DNA of 32,459 nt. Origin: ZCTH02-B3 sp036563895. Lineage in GTDB: Bacteria; Bacillota; Bacilli; Paenibacillales; Paenibacillaceae. Location: positions 1 to 32,459 of the forward strand of contig DATCLN010000057.1 of NCBI GenBank assembly GCA_036563895.1, given 5' to 3'. A program made the translations under genes and the position numbers. Shown here in pieces: positions 14,136 to 22,190 of the stretch (its first letter is position 1; each line of letters opens with the position of its first letter). The notes below the pieces were generated by a model. The model saw nothing but the letters and a program-made list of their open reading frames with translations. It did no database searches and was not told where the DNA came from.

Positions 14136-15417
14136 CCTGTGGATCGTGACGGCTTTCACCTTGCGCAACAAGCTGCGGAGCAAGGCCTTTATCTGGTCGA
14201 CGGCGATTCTCGCCGTCCTGCTGGTGGTGGGGGCCAATCTGCCCTATTTCCTGGAGCGGCTGAACCTCGGCGGCTCGGATGAACCGAAACCCGTCGGCTA
14301 CATCGAGGGCGCGTATCCGGAGGTCGTGCAGGGCCTGGAAGCGTTCTACGCGCGGCAGGAAAATCCGGACATCCGTCTGGTGGCCATTCCGTCCGGCGGC
14401 TCTCCCCAGGCGGACGAAGCGGCGCTCCGCCAGGCGGTGGAGGACAAGACGATCAAGGGATACATCCTGTTTGCCGACCGTCCGGAGATCGGATTTCCGG
14501 AAGTCATCTACCATTCGTCGTCCCTGATGGACTTCACGGTGGCGGAAACCCTCCGCATCGCCCTGGAGAGCGTCAAGGCCGAAATGGTGTTCCGCAACGT
14601 GCAGCTGAGCGACGCCGAGCGGGCCCTGCTGGCCGCGCCTGTCGCTGTCCACACCCTGCTCATTGACACGGGCGAGGAAGGGGGCAAAACCGCCGCCGAA
14701 CAGGGTGTGGCCATCGGGCTGACGTACGCCATCATCATCCTGCTGTTCATGGCCGTAACGATCACCGGCCAGCTGGTGGCCACCGAAATCACCGCGGAGA
14801 AAAGCTCCCGCGTCATGGAACTGCTGATCACCAGCGTGAAGCCGCTCAGGCAGATGTTCGGCAAAATTCTCGGCACGTTCACCGCCGGCGTCATCCAGAT
14901 CGGATTGCTGGTGGGGGTGTTTGTCGCCAACCTCATGCTGCCGCACAACCGGGGAGCCCTCGAGGCGCTCGGGATCCGGCTGGATGCGGTGGAGCCGAAA
15001 CTGCTGATTTTCGCGTTGTTCTTCTATCTGACCGGATATTTCCTGTACGCGACGCTGTTCGCCGCGATCGGTTCCATCGTCAGCCGCACGGAGGAGCTGG
15101 GCCAGGCGCTCTCGCCCGTCATGATCCTGTCGATCGTCGGTTTCTACATCGCCATTTTCGGCCTTCGGAATCCGGAAAGCCCGATCGTCGTCATCGGGTC
15201 GTACATCCCGTTCTTCACGCCGTTCCTCATGTTCGAGCGCATCGGCCTGAGCGATCCGCCGGTGTGGGAGATCGCGCTGTCCATCGGCATCCTGCTGGCC
15301 TCCATCCTGCTGTTCGGCTGGCTGGCGGCGAAAATCTACCGCACCGGCGTGCTGATGTACGGCAAGCGTCCTTCGATCAAAGAGCTGGTAAAGGCGATGA
15401 AGGCTTACAAGGTGTGA
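14128..15417 (+). CDS. ABC-2 type permease (NatB/YhaP-like)
   Basis: A 429-residue membrane protein of the ABC2_membrane_3 type. One N-terminal helix (residues ~22-42) is followed by a large extracytoplasmic loop of about 150 residues, then six C-terminal helices. The conserved T-A-E-K-S-S-R-V-M-E-L-L-I-T-S-V-K-P segment (coupling helix region) sits before the second helix. ATG 14128 follows a GGTGGGTG ribosome binding site and overlaps the ATPase stop by 8 bp; an in-frame GTG at 14119 is possible. It forms an exporter with the preceding ATPase. A hairpin terminator follows at 15450-15478. Confidence 0.9.
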   Translation: MNSLWIVTAFTLRNKLRSKAFIWSTAILAVLLVVGANLPYFLERLNLGGSDEPKPVGYIEGAYPEVVQGLEAFYARQENPDIRLVAIPSGGSPQADEAALRQAVEDKTIKGYILFADRPEIGFPEVIYHSSSLMDFTVAETLRIALESVKAEMVFRNVQLSDAERALLAAPVAVHTLLIDTGEEGGKTAAEQGVAIGLTYAIIILLFMAVTITGQLVATEITAEKSSRVMELLITSVKPLRQMFGKILGTFTAGVIQIGLLVGVFVANLMLPHNRGALEALGIRLDAVEPKLLIFALFFYLTGYFLYATLFAAIGSIVSRTEELGQALSPVMILSIVGFYIAIFGLRNPESPIVVIGSYIPFFTPFLMFERIGLSDPPVWEIALSIGILLASILLFGWLAAKIYRTGVLMYGKRPSIKELVKAMKAYKV

Positions 15418-15449
15418 GGTTTCGGCGGTTGCGAAGCGTCCCGGCCGGG

Positions 15450-15478
15450 AGGCGTTCCCGGCGCGGGGCGCCTTTTTT
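15450..15478 (+). terminator. Terminator after the ABC exporter genes
   Basis: The arms GGCGTTCCC and GGGGCGCC flank a short loop and lead into TTTTTT at 15473-15478. It closes the two-gene ABC operon. Confidence 0.7.
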
Positions 15479-15606
15479 GGCGGCGGCGGACGGGCGCCCG
15501 CGAATATTGTATGTTCGGCGAATCATGTTTCTGGAAGACTTTCGGACGGCTTTATAAAATGAGATTAAAATCCAATGCAGTCGGGCCGGAAGACGGAGGA
15601 ACGGAC

Positions 15607-16833
15607 ATGAAAATCACGGACATTATCGCTCACACCGTCACCGTGCCGCTGGAAGCGCCCCTCCGGCACAGCAACGGCGTTCACTGGGGACGCTTTGTGC
15701 GCACGGTGGTGGAGGTGCACACCGACGAGGGGCTGATCGGCTGGGGCGAAATGGGCGGCGGCGGCGAAAGCGCCCAGCTCGCATTCCATGGGCTCAAACC
15801 GTATCTGATCGGGCATGATCCCTTCGAGCTGGAGCAGCTCCGCTTCAAAATCTGCAATCCTACCGCCAGCCTGTACAACAACCGGACGCAGCTTCTGGCG
15901 GCGATCGAATTCGCCTGCCTCGACCTGATGGGCAAGAAACTGGGCGTGCCGGTGCACCGGCTGCTCGGCGGCAAGCTGCGGGACCGCGTGCCCTTCGCGA
16001 GCTATCTGTTTTTCCGCTATCCCAACGAGCGCACGGGAGAAGGGGAAGTGCGCACCGTCGAGCAGCTGGTGGAGCATACCCGGCAGCTCAAGGAGCGCTA
16101 CGGATTCACGACCCACAAGCTGAAGGGCGGCGTGTTCGACCCCGCCTACGAGCTGGAATGCTACCGGGCGCTGGCGGAGGCGTTTCCGCAGGACCGTCTC
16201 CGCTTCGACCCCAACGCCGCCTACAGCGTGGAGCAGAGCATCGCCTTCGCCCGGGCCATCGAGGACCTGAACAACGACTATCTGGAAGACCCGACGTGGG
16301 GCCTCAACGGCATGCGGAGGGTGCGCGAGAAGAGCAAAGTGCCGCTGGCCACCAACACGGTGGTGGTGAACTTCGAGCAGCTGGCGCAAAACATCCTGCA
16401 GCCGGCGGTGGACGTCATCCTGCTGGACACCACCTTCTGGGGCGGCATCCGGCCGTGCCTCAAGGCGGCGGCGGTATGCGAGACGTTCCAGTACAGCGTC
16501 GCCGTACACTCCTCGGGCGAACTGGGCATCCAGCTGGCGACCATGCTGCACCTCGGCGCGGTGGTGCCGAACATGCCCTTCGCCATCGACGCACACTACC
16601 ACCAGCTGGCCGACGACATCCTGGTCGGCGGCAAGATGCGGTACGAAAACGGCTCCATCGCCGTGCCGGACGGGCCCGGACTGGGCATCGAGGTGGACCG
16701 GGACAAGCTGGCGTACTACGAAGAGGAATTCGCCCGGCTGGGCGGCTATCCGTACGACCGGGACCCGTACCGGCCGGACTGGTTCCCGCTCATCCCGAAC
16801 GATCGGTGGGCGGACCCTCGGCGCGTGCGCTAA
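15607..16833 (+). CDS. Enolase-superfamily enzyme, glucarate dehydratase-like
   Basis: A 408-residue enzyme of the mandelate racemase/muconate lactonizing type. The N-terminal capping domain has L-R-H-S-N-G-V-H near residue 18. The barrel carries the K-L-K pair (Lys171, Lys173), metal-site Asp201 in R-F-D-P-N and Glu227 in Y-L-E-D-P, and a catalytic His301 in V-A-V-H-S-S-G. The F-A-S-Y-L-F-F-R-Y and D-P-N-A-A-Y-S blocks resemble glucarate dehydratases, which dehydrate D-glucarate to 5-keto-4-deoxyglucarate. ATG 15607 has GACGGAGGA 6 bp upstream. No sugar-acid transporter or partner enzyme is adjacent, so the substrate is uncertain. It converges on the radical SAM gene with a 4-bp gap. Confidence 0.82.
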   Translation: MKITDIIAHTVTVPLEAPLRHSNGVHWGRFVRTVVEVHTDEGLIGWGEMGGGGESAQLAFHGLKPYLIGHDPFELEQLRFKICNPTASLYNNRTQLLAAIEFACLDLMGKKLGVPVHRLLGGKLRDRVPFASYLFFRYPNERTGEGEVRTVEQLVEHTRQLKERYGFTTHKLKGGVFDPAYELECYRALAEAFPQDRLRFDPNAAYSVEQSIAFARAIEDLNNDYLEDPTWGLNGMRRVREKSKVPLATNTVVVNFEQLAQNILQPAVDVILLDTTFWGGIRPCLKAAAVCETFQYSVAVHSSGELGIQLATMLHLGAVVPNMPFAIDAHYHQLADDILVGGKMRYENGSIAVPDGPGLGIEVDRDKLAYYEEEFARLGGYPYDRDPYRPDWFPLIPNDRWADPRRVR

Positions 16834-16837
16834 TATT

Positions 16838-18109
16838 TCATCGACTGATTTCGGCGGCGGCGGCCGCGCAGCAGACCTTGAACTTCCGTCCGCTTCCGCA
16901 GACGCACGGCTCGTTGCGGCCCGGCCATTTGAGCCCGGACTCCCGGTATTGCCGCATCCATGTCTTCCTTGTTTCCCAGGCCAGTTTTTCCAGCCGCTCG
17001 TGGGCATACTTGTAGAAGCGCATGTAGGCGGCGCAGAAATAATCCGCATCCAGCACGTCGCCCGCGGGACTCCACGCGCGGTTGCGGGGGCAGCCCCCGT
17101 GGCAGAGACGCAGCCAGGGACAGGATGCGCATTTCTGCGGCAGGGCCGGTTTCATGCGCAGGAACGCGTCGAACACGGGGCTGGCCAAAAGCGTCTCCAG
17201 CGAATCCGTCCCGACGTTGCCCAGTTTGTAATCGCCGTGGATGTAAAAGTCGCAGGGGTAGGCGTCGCCGTTTTGTTCCAGGATGAGGCCTTTCGGGCAC
17301 GAACGGCGATGGATGCACAGCTCCGCTTCGCGTTGCAGATAAACCCCGAGGATGTTGTCGAAAAACCGGACGGAAATCTCCGGACGGCCGTCGTTGTACC
17401 AGATGTCGAAGGTCTCGCACAAAAACCGGCCGTACTGCTCCGGCGTGATCAGGTACCGCGCGGGTTTGTCCGGCTCCTGGGCGCGGAAGTCCATGCACGG
17501 GATGAACTGCACGAAGCCGAAATTTTCCCGCCGGTAGAATTCCATCAGCTCCTTGCCCTTGTCCACGTTGCCGTCGTGCACGACGGTCAGGATGTTGAAC
17601 TCCGCGCCCGCGTCGCGCAGATGCCGGATGCCCCGCATGACCAATTCGTAGCTGCCCTTTCCCGAACCGGTCACGCGCCTGGCGTCGTGAATCTCCTTTG
17701 GCCCGTCCAGGCTGACGCCGACGAGGAAATTGTACTTGCGGAAAAACCAGGCCCACTCTTCATCGATGAGCGTGCCGTTGGTCTGCACCGCATTGCTGAC
17801 CACCATCCCCGGCCGGGCGTATTTGATCTGCAGCTCCACGACTTCCCGGAAAAAATCGAGGCCGGCGAGCAGAGGCTCCCCGCCCTGCCAGATGAAAACG
17901 GCGACGCCTCCATTGCGGGATGCGTACGCCATGTACTCCCCGACAAACTTTTCCAGCAGGGCGGAATCGATCCGGCGGACATGCCGGCCGATCCGGCCCC
18001 CGCAGGTGCTGTAGTAGCAATAATCGCAGGCCAGATTGCAATCTTCGGAGACGGTTTTCCACATGATGAAGAGATTGCCGTGTCCCGCATCGGTGGCGCA
18101 GGAGGTCAT
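16838..18109 (-). CDS. Radical SAM/SPASM protein, anaerobic sulfatase maturase-like, with C-terminal SEC-C motif
   Basis: A 423-residue protein. The radical SAM cluster motif C-x3-C-x2-C is Cys24, Cys28, Cys31 (D-C-N-L-A-C-D-Y-C-Y-Y), followed by G-G-E-P-L and V-G-V-S-L-D-G-P. The SPASM region has the Cys pattern of anSME enzymes, C-A-S-C-P-W-L-R-L-C-H-G-G-C-P-R, for two auxiliary 4Fe-4S clusters. After it comes a SEC-C zinc motif at the extreme C-terminus (E-P-C-V-C-G-S-G-R-K-F-K-V-C-C). anSMEs oxidise a Cys or Ser of sulfatases to formylglycine. No sulfatase gene is in the window, so the target peptide is unknown. The ribosome binding site AAAGGAGA lies 6 bp upstream. It follows the chromate transporter genes on the same strand. 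Confidence 0.87.
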   Translation of the reverse strand: MTSCATDAGHGNLFIMWKTVSEDCNLACDYCYYSTCGGRIGRHVRRIDSALLEKFVGEYMAYASRNGGVAVFIWQGGEPLLAGLDFFREVVELQIKYARPGMVVSNAVQTNGTLIDEEWAWFFRKYNFLVGVSLDGPKEIHDARRVTGSGKGSYELVMRGIRHLRDAGAEFNILTVVHDGNVDKGKELMEFYRRENFGFVQFIPCMDFRAQEPDKPARYLITPEQYGRFLCETFDIWYNDGRPEISVRFFDNILGVYLQREAELCIHRRSCPKGLILEQNGDAYPCDFYIHGDYKLGNVGTDSLETLLASPVFDAFLRMKPALPQKCASCPWLRLCHGGCPRNRAWSPAGDVLDADYFCAAYMRFYKYAHERLEKLAWETRKTWMRQYRESGLKWPGRNEPCVCGSGRKFKVCCAAAAAEISR

Positions 18110-18176
18110 GCCGTTCTCCTTTCTTGTATGCGCGGCGAGGCCGGGGGCCTTCTCCGCGGAACATGAAGCTTGCCTG

Positions 18177-18722
18177 TCACCCGTACAGCGCGGCGCCGAC
18201 CAGACCGGACAGGATCAGGACGGAGAAGGGATGCTTGTGCAGACGGGTCAGCGCCCACAGGGATCCGGCGAAGATGAGAAACTGGCTGAGGGCGAACCAG
18301 GTGGCGCCTTCGGTCATGCCGGCGTACTGCGCGAACGTGAATGCCGCCCAGGCGATCATGCCGGTGACGACGGGTCTCAGACCGTAGAAAGCGGATTTCG
18401 TCAGCAGGTGCCCGCGATGGCGGACGAGCAGTTTCCCGGCGGCCAGGATGACCAGAAAAGAAGGCAGAACAACGGCCGTGACAGCGACGACGGCGCCCGC
18501 AAGGCCGGCTTTCTGGTAGCCGACGGCCGCCGCGATGTTGGCGGCGATGGGACCGGGGGACATGCCCGCCACCGCGATGACGTCGGCCAGCTGGGCGGCG
18601 TCCATCCAATGCCGGCGGTGCAGCACTTCCTCCTGGATGAACGGGATCATGGCGTATCCGCCGCCGAAGGAGACGAGGCCCGCCAGGAAAAAGACGACAA
18701 ACAAGCCGAGGAGCATGGCCAT
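18177..18722 (-). CDS. Chromate transporter half-protein (CHR domain, second gene)
   Basis: A 181-residue CHR-domain protein with about five to six membrane segments, starting F-L-A-G-L-V-S-F-G-G-G-Y-A-M-I-P and containing D-V-I-A-V-A-G-M-S-P-G-P-I-A-A-N, both CHR signatures. It is one of a pair of half-length (short-chain) ChrA proteins; the companion at 18739-19365 ends 16 bp upstream. Such pairs work together in chromate efflux in B. subtilis, although many CHR proteins are of untested substrate. A second ATG two codons in (18716) is an alternative start. Confidence 0.88.
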   Translation of the reverse strand: MAMLLGLFVVFFLAGLVSFGGGYAMIPFIQEEVLHRRHWMDAAQLADVIAVAGMSPGPIAANIAAAVGYQKAGLAGAVVAVTAVVLPSFLVILAAGKLLVRHRGHLLTKSAFYGLRPVVTGMIAWAAFTFAQYAGMTEGATWFALSQFLIFAGSLWALTRLHKHPFSVLILSGLVGAALYG

Positions 18723-18738
18723 CCCCCGTTACCGTGAA

Positions 18739-19365
18739 TTATATCATGTAGTCGTAGACCGGTTCTCTTTCTTCCTCTTTTTCTTTTTCCTTTTTGTCCA
18801 GCCTGGCCGGCCTGCCGAGCCGGGTCCGGATCTTCACCGCCGCAATGCCGCCCGCGGCGCCCAGCACGACGATCCAGAAAGGATGGACGTATCCGCCGCC
18901 GAGGGCCAGAAGGGCGACGGCGGCCGCGGCGAACGCGCCGGTGATGAAATCGAAAACGGCGTTTCTCCCGATCCGGAAAGCCGCGTATGCGATCAGGGCC
19001 ACGACGGTGGCGCGGATCGCCGTGAAGGCGCCTTCGATTTTCGGGTGGTCCTTGATCCGGACGTACACCAGCAAAAGAGCGATCATGATGCAGAAGGCGG
19101 GCAGCAGGATGCCCAGAAGCGCCGCGGCGGCGCCCGCGACACCCGCCAGCCGGTGTCCGATGAACGCGGCGGAATTGACGCCAGCCGCGCCGGGTATGGA
19201 CGACGCCGCCGTGACGATGTCGGCGACTTCCTCCTCGCGAAGCCACCGCCTTTTGGCCACGATTTCCCGTTCGATGACGGGGATCAGGGCGTAGCCTCCC
19301 CCGAACGTGAAAGGCCCCATCCTGAGAAAGGTCCAGAAGATCGCAAGCAACCGTCCGGCCTTCAT
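18739..19365 (-). CDS. Chromate transporter half-protein (CHR domain, first gene)
   Basis: A 208-residue CHR-domain protein: F-L-R-M-G-P-F-T-F-G-G-G-Y-A-L-I-P near the N-terminus and A-S-S-I-P-G-A-A-G-V-N-S-A in the loop, with about six membrane segments and a Lys/Glu-rich cytoplasmic tail. I chose ATG 19365 because AAGGAG lies 10 bp upstream; the open frame reaches ATG 19392, which has no ribosome binding site. It is the first gene of a minus-strand set (this gene, second CHR gene, radical SAM gene) and is divergent from the ROK regulator. A perfect palindrome (19402-19422) sits just upstream. Confidence 0.87.
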   Translation of the reverse strand: MKAGRLLAIFWTFLRMGPFTFGGGYALIPVIEREIVAKRRWLREEEVADIVTAASSIPGAAGVNSAAFIGHRLAGVAGAAAALLGILLPAFCIMIALLLVYVRIKDHPKIEGAFTAIRATVVALIAYAAFRIGRNAVFDFITGAFAAAAVALLALGGGYVHPFWIVVLGAAGGIAAVKIRTRLGRPARLDKKEKEKEEEREPVYDYMI

Positions 19366-19401
19366 GCCGCCCACGCTCCTTCGGAATCCCATTATAGCAC
19401 A

Positions 19402-19422
19402 TTTATTTCATTATGAAATAAA
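19402..19422. promoter_or_regulatory. Perfect 21-bp palindrome between chrA and ROK genes
   Basis: The half-site TTTATTTCAT is followed by one central T and its exact inverse. It sits 37 bp upstream of the first CHR gene and about 185 bp before the divergent ROK regulator, in AT-rich DNA that would also hold the chrA promoter. The form suggests an operator for a dimeric repressor; which regulator binds is not known. Confidence 0.5.
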
Positions 19423-19523
19423 GTTGACGAAAAAACTTTGATTCACCTTAATGAATTCGTTTTATCGCCTTGACATAATTTTATTATGGGTTTTTCAAAA
19501 GCCTGTTGATAGAATGAAAAATA

Positions 19524-19540
19524 GTCCCCCATGGAGGGAC
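19524..19540. promoter_or_regulatory. Inverted repeat upstream of the ROK regulator gene
   Basis: GTCCC and GGGAC arms flank a CCATGGA core, giving a near-symmetrical 17-bp element. It ends 9 bp before a TATAAT sequence (19550-19555) that could be the -10 box of the ROK gene. It may be an operator for autoregulation or simply a structured leader. Confidence 0.3.
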
Positions 19541-19606
19541 CGGTTGAAGTATAATGAATAAACCAGCAAAAATACCTTTCCTGTCATTTTCAAGCGAGGA
19601 ATTCCC

Positions 19607-20818
19607 ATGCCCAGAAAGAGAAAGAACGGATCGCTGCCGTCTCCGAAACGGATGGTCTACTACCATATCGCGGAGCAGGGCGTCGTTTCCAAGGCGCAGT
19701 TGCTTGACCGTTTTTCGCTCACGAGCAGCACCATGACCCGCCTGCTGGAAGAAATGGTGCAGGAAGGGCTGATCCGCGTTTCCGGACTGGGGCCTTCCAG
19801 CGGCGGCAGGAGGCCGATCCTGTACGAGATCAATCCCGGCTTCGCGTATTTTTTCGGGCTGGAAATTTCCCGCTTCCATTCGTCCCTCGGGCTTTTCGAC
19901 GCCTGCATGAACCCGCTTTCGTTCACCCGCTGGCGGATGGATGAAACGATGACGCCCCTCAGGCTCATCGACCATGTGGCCGGACAGATGAAAGCGTTCC
20001 TCCACGATCACGGGATCGGCCCGCGGCAGGTGGCCGGGGTCGGCATCGGCGCGGTCGGCCCCCTGGATCGGGAGCGGGGGGTGATTTTGCGCCCGCTGCG
20101 CTTTCCGGCCCAAGGCTGGACGGACGTGCCCATCTGCCGCATGATCGCGGAGCGGACCGGTTTTCCGGCGCGGCTGGAAAACGGGGCCAACACGGCGCTC
20201 ATGGCCGAACACTGGGCGATGCGGCGGCGGAACCCGCAGCACATGCTTTACGTGCACGCGGGGGTCGGGCTTCGCTCCGCCATGATGTCCTACGGGAGGA
20301 TCATCCACGGCTCGGTGGACATGGAGGGGGCCGTCGGCCAGATGATCATCCAGACGGACGGACCGCGGTTGGGGGAGGACGGCAATTTCGGCGCGTGGGA
20401 GGCCTTCGTGTCCGTCCGGGCGCTGGAACGGCAGGCCCAGGCCCAGGCCAAGATCGGACGGATCGACGGGATGGAGGCTTTCGGGGTGCCCCCGGACCGC
20501 ATCCGGTACGATGACCTGCTGGAGGCGCTCCGGCGGGACGACCCCTTCGCCGTGGAGCTGTTCCGGCAGGCCGCGTGCCACTTCGGGATCGGGCTGGCCA
20601 ACCTGATCAACGTGCTGCATCCCGAAATCGTCATTCTCGGCGGCGCCCTGGTCAATTCCGACGACCGGTTTTTCGAGACGGCCATCGAGATCGCCCGGAA
20701 GAACATTTACTACTATCCCGAATACCAGCCCGTCTTCACAAAGGGCGAGCTGAGGGAAGACGCGGTGGCCACCGGTGCGGCGCTGATGGTGTGGAAGGAA
20801 ATGCCGCACCGCTGGTGA
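19607..20818 (+). CDS. ROK-family protein with HTH, degenerate kinase and zinc motifs
   Basis: A 403-residue protein with an N-terminal HTH (residues ~15-60, V-S-K-A-Q-L-L-D-R-F-S-L-T-S-S-T-M-T-R) and the S-S-G-G-R-R-P linker typical of ROK repressors, then a ROK domain. Several normally conserved residues are missing. The phosphate-loop D-x-G-x-T reads E-I-S-R-F, the catalytic Asp of N-D-A-N reads N-G-A-N, G-H-M reads G-Q-M, and the zinc site C-x-C-G-x2-G-C reads E-D-G-N-F-G-A. It is therefore expected to be a transcription factor without kinase activity or zinc. The ribosome binding site GAGGAA lies 5-6 bp upstream. The effector is unknown; it is divergent from the chromate transporter genes and precedes queF. 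Confidence 0.85.
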   Translation: MPRKRKNGSLPSPKRMVYYHIAEQGVVSKAQLLDRFSLTSSTMTRLLEEMVQEGLIRVSGLGPSSGGRRPILYEINPGFAYFFGLEISRFHSSLGLFDACMNPLSFTRWRMDETMTPLRLIDHVAGQMKAFLHDHGIGPRQVAGVGIGAVGPLDRERGVILRPLRFPAQGWTDVPICRMIAERTGFPARLENGANTALMAEHWAMRRRNPQHMLYVHAGVGLRSAMMSYGRIIHGSVDMEGAVGQMIIQTDGPRLGEDGNFGAWEAFVSVRALERQAQAQAKIGRIDGMEAFGVPPDRIRYDDLLEALRRDDPFAVELFRQAACHFGIGLANLINVLHPEIVILGGALVNSDDRFFETAIEIARKNIYYYPEYQPVFTKGELREDAVATGAALMVWKEMPHRW

Positions 20819-20837
20819 GCCCGCGTGAGGGCCCATA

Positions 20838-20867
20838 TTGTTTGAAAACGTTCATTTGTGTTATAGT
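20838..20867 (+). promoter_or_regulatory. Predicted promoter of queF, with cre-like spacer
   Basis: TTGTTT (20838-20843) and TATAGT (20862-20867) are 18 bp apart, with the start codon about 68 bp downstream. The spacer holds TGAAAACGTTCA, a cre-like sequence with the central CG; whether CcpA acts here is a guess. Confidence 0.5.
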
Positions 20868-20882
20868 ACGAAGGAAAACGGA

Positions 20883-20899
20883 GCGGGAGCGCATCCCGC
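20883..20899 (+). other. Small hairpin in the queF leader
   Basis: GCGGGA and TCCCGC pair perfectly around a 5-nt loop in the transcribed leader. I looked for a preQ1-I riboswitch here because of the queF context, but the loop is too short and the A-rich tail is absent, so I call only a stem-loop. Confidence 0.4.
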
Positions 20900-20935
20900 C
20901 TTCCGCGATTCCGGACGAAAAGGAGGGCGAGCGCC

Positions 20936-21553
20936 ATGCCGCGCGACAAGGCGGAAGACCGTCCGTCCGGCGCCGCCGGGAGTTCCGTCGAGACCGGTCC
21001 GCCCGCGCCGTCCGCTCCTTCCGGCGTCTCCGGAGAAGCCGGCGAATCCGCGTCTTCAGGCTTGGAGAAGTCCGGAAGAGCGCCCGGCCTGACGCTTCTG
21101 GGCTCCGGAGACACCCGGTACGAGTTTTCCTATAATCCCGATTTGCTGGAAACGTTCGAGAACCGGCATCCGGACCGGGATTATTTCGTGAAGTTCAACT
21201 GTCCCGAATTCACCACCCTGTGCCCGATCACCGGGCAGCCCGATTTCGGGACGATCTACATTTCCTACATTCCGGACCGAAAGATGGTCGAAAGCAAGTC
21301 GCTCAAGCTGTACCTGTTCAGCTTCCGCAATCACGGGGGATTCCACGAGGACTGCGTGAACACCATCATGAACGACCTGATCCGCGTGATGGAGCCCCGC
21401 TACATCGAAGTGTGGGGGAAATTCATGCCCCGCGGCGGCATCTCCATCGATCCGTTCTGCAACTGGGGCCGGCCCGGAACCAAATACGAGCGGATGGCCG
21501 AGTATCGGCTGCTCAACCACGACATGTACCCCGAGAAGGTGGACAACCGGTAG
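20936..21553 (+). CDS. queF: QueF, NADPH-dependent preQ0 reductase
   Basis: A 205-residue type I QueF of the T-fold family. It contains E-F-T-T-L-C-P-I-T-G-Q-P-D-F with the covalent nucleophile Cys96, the NADPH-binding V-E-S-K-S-L-K-L-Y motif, and F-H-E-D with the catalytic Asp. It reduces 7-cyano-7-deazaguanine to preQ1 in queuosine synthesis. The first ~50 residues are a Pro/Ser/Gly/Ala-rich, probably disordered extension that B. subtilis QueF (about 165 residues) lacks. ATG 20936 has AAGGAGGG 7 bp upstream, so the extension is likely translated. A queuosine-precursor-type transporter gene follows, in line with salvage of precursors. Confidence 0.95.
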   Translation: MPRDKAEDRPSGAAGSSVETGPPAPSAPSGVSGEAGESASSGLEKSGRAPGLTLLGSGDTRYEFSYNPDLLETFENRHPDRDYFVKFNCPEFTTLCPITGQPDFGTIYISYIPDRKMVESKSLKLYLFSFRNHGGFHEDCVNTIMNDLIRVMEPRYIEVWGKFMPRGGISIDPFCNWGRPGTKYERMAEYRLLNHDMYPEKVDNR

Positions 21554-21609
21554 CGCGGAAAACGGCTTGCGGACCGCGGGATGCCGTTTGTGCTGGGAGG
21601 ATCATTCGG

Positions 21610-22167
21610 ATGAAAGCGTGGAAAGCGGGCACGGTTGCCCTGTATCTGGCGGCCATCGTCGCCGCCAACGTCATGACGGCGCGGTTGGCTCCTCCGGCCA
21701 TCGGGCCGTTCATCGTGCCGGCGGGGACGTTTCTGATCGGCGCCACGTTCGTACTAAGGGATCTGGTCCAGAACGCCATCGGCCGGACGGCCACCTACTT
21801 CTGGATCGCCGTGGCCATGGTCCTGTCGGCGTTCACTTCCTACGCGCTGGGGGACACCCTTTGGATCGTGTTTGCGTCCGCGCTCACGTTTCTTTTTTCG
21901 GAAACCGTCGATACCGAGCTGTACACCAGGCTGAGGCTGTCCATGAGCCAGCGGGTGCTGGCGAGCGGCACGGTCGGCAGCCTTCTGGACAGCGCGATCT
22001 TTGTGGTTGTGGGACTGTCGCCGCTGGGCGCCGGCTTTCTGGGCTGGGACCAGGTGGGCCGGGCGATCGCCGGCCAGGCGATCATCAAGACGGCCCTGCA
22101 GCTTGTGGGCGCGCTGGTGGTTGGCCAGTTACTGAGATTTAACCGGGTTAATCATTATTCGCGTTAA
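21610..22167 (+). CDS. VUT-family transporter (queuosine precursor, YhhQ-like)
   Basis: A 185-residue protein with about five to six membrane segments. The family features are A-N-V-M-T-A-R in the first helix, F-V-L-R-D-L-V-Q-N-A-I-G-R near residue 48 and F-S-E-T-V-D-T-E-L-Y near 95, as in the Vut_1/YhhQ family. YhhQ imports queuosine precursors, and the position 56 bp after queF supports the same role here. The ATG has GGGAGGA about 8 bp upstream. Confidence 0.88.
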   Translation: MKAWKAGTVALYLAAIVAANVMTARLAPPAIGPFIVPAGTFLIGATFVLRDLVQNAIGRTATYFWIAVAMVLSAFTSYALGDTLWIVFASALTFLFSETVDTELYTRLRLSMSQRVLASGTVGSLLDSAIFVVVGLSPLGAGFLGWDQVGRAIAGQAIIKTALQLVGALVVGQLLRFNRVNHYSR

Positions 22168-22190
22168 ATTTTAAAGGGGAAAATGTGAGT

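Noticed and set aside
16949..18166. 405-codon plus-strand open frame opposite the radical SAM gene
   Set aside because: Antisense shadow; the minus strand has the cluster motifs and a good ribosome binding site.
20819..20935. preQ1 riboswitch in the queF leader
   Set aside because: The only stem has a 5-nt loop and no A-rich tail that could form the pseudoknot of the class I aptamer; class II and III features are also not visible.
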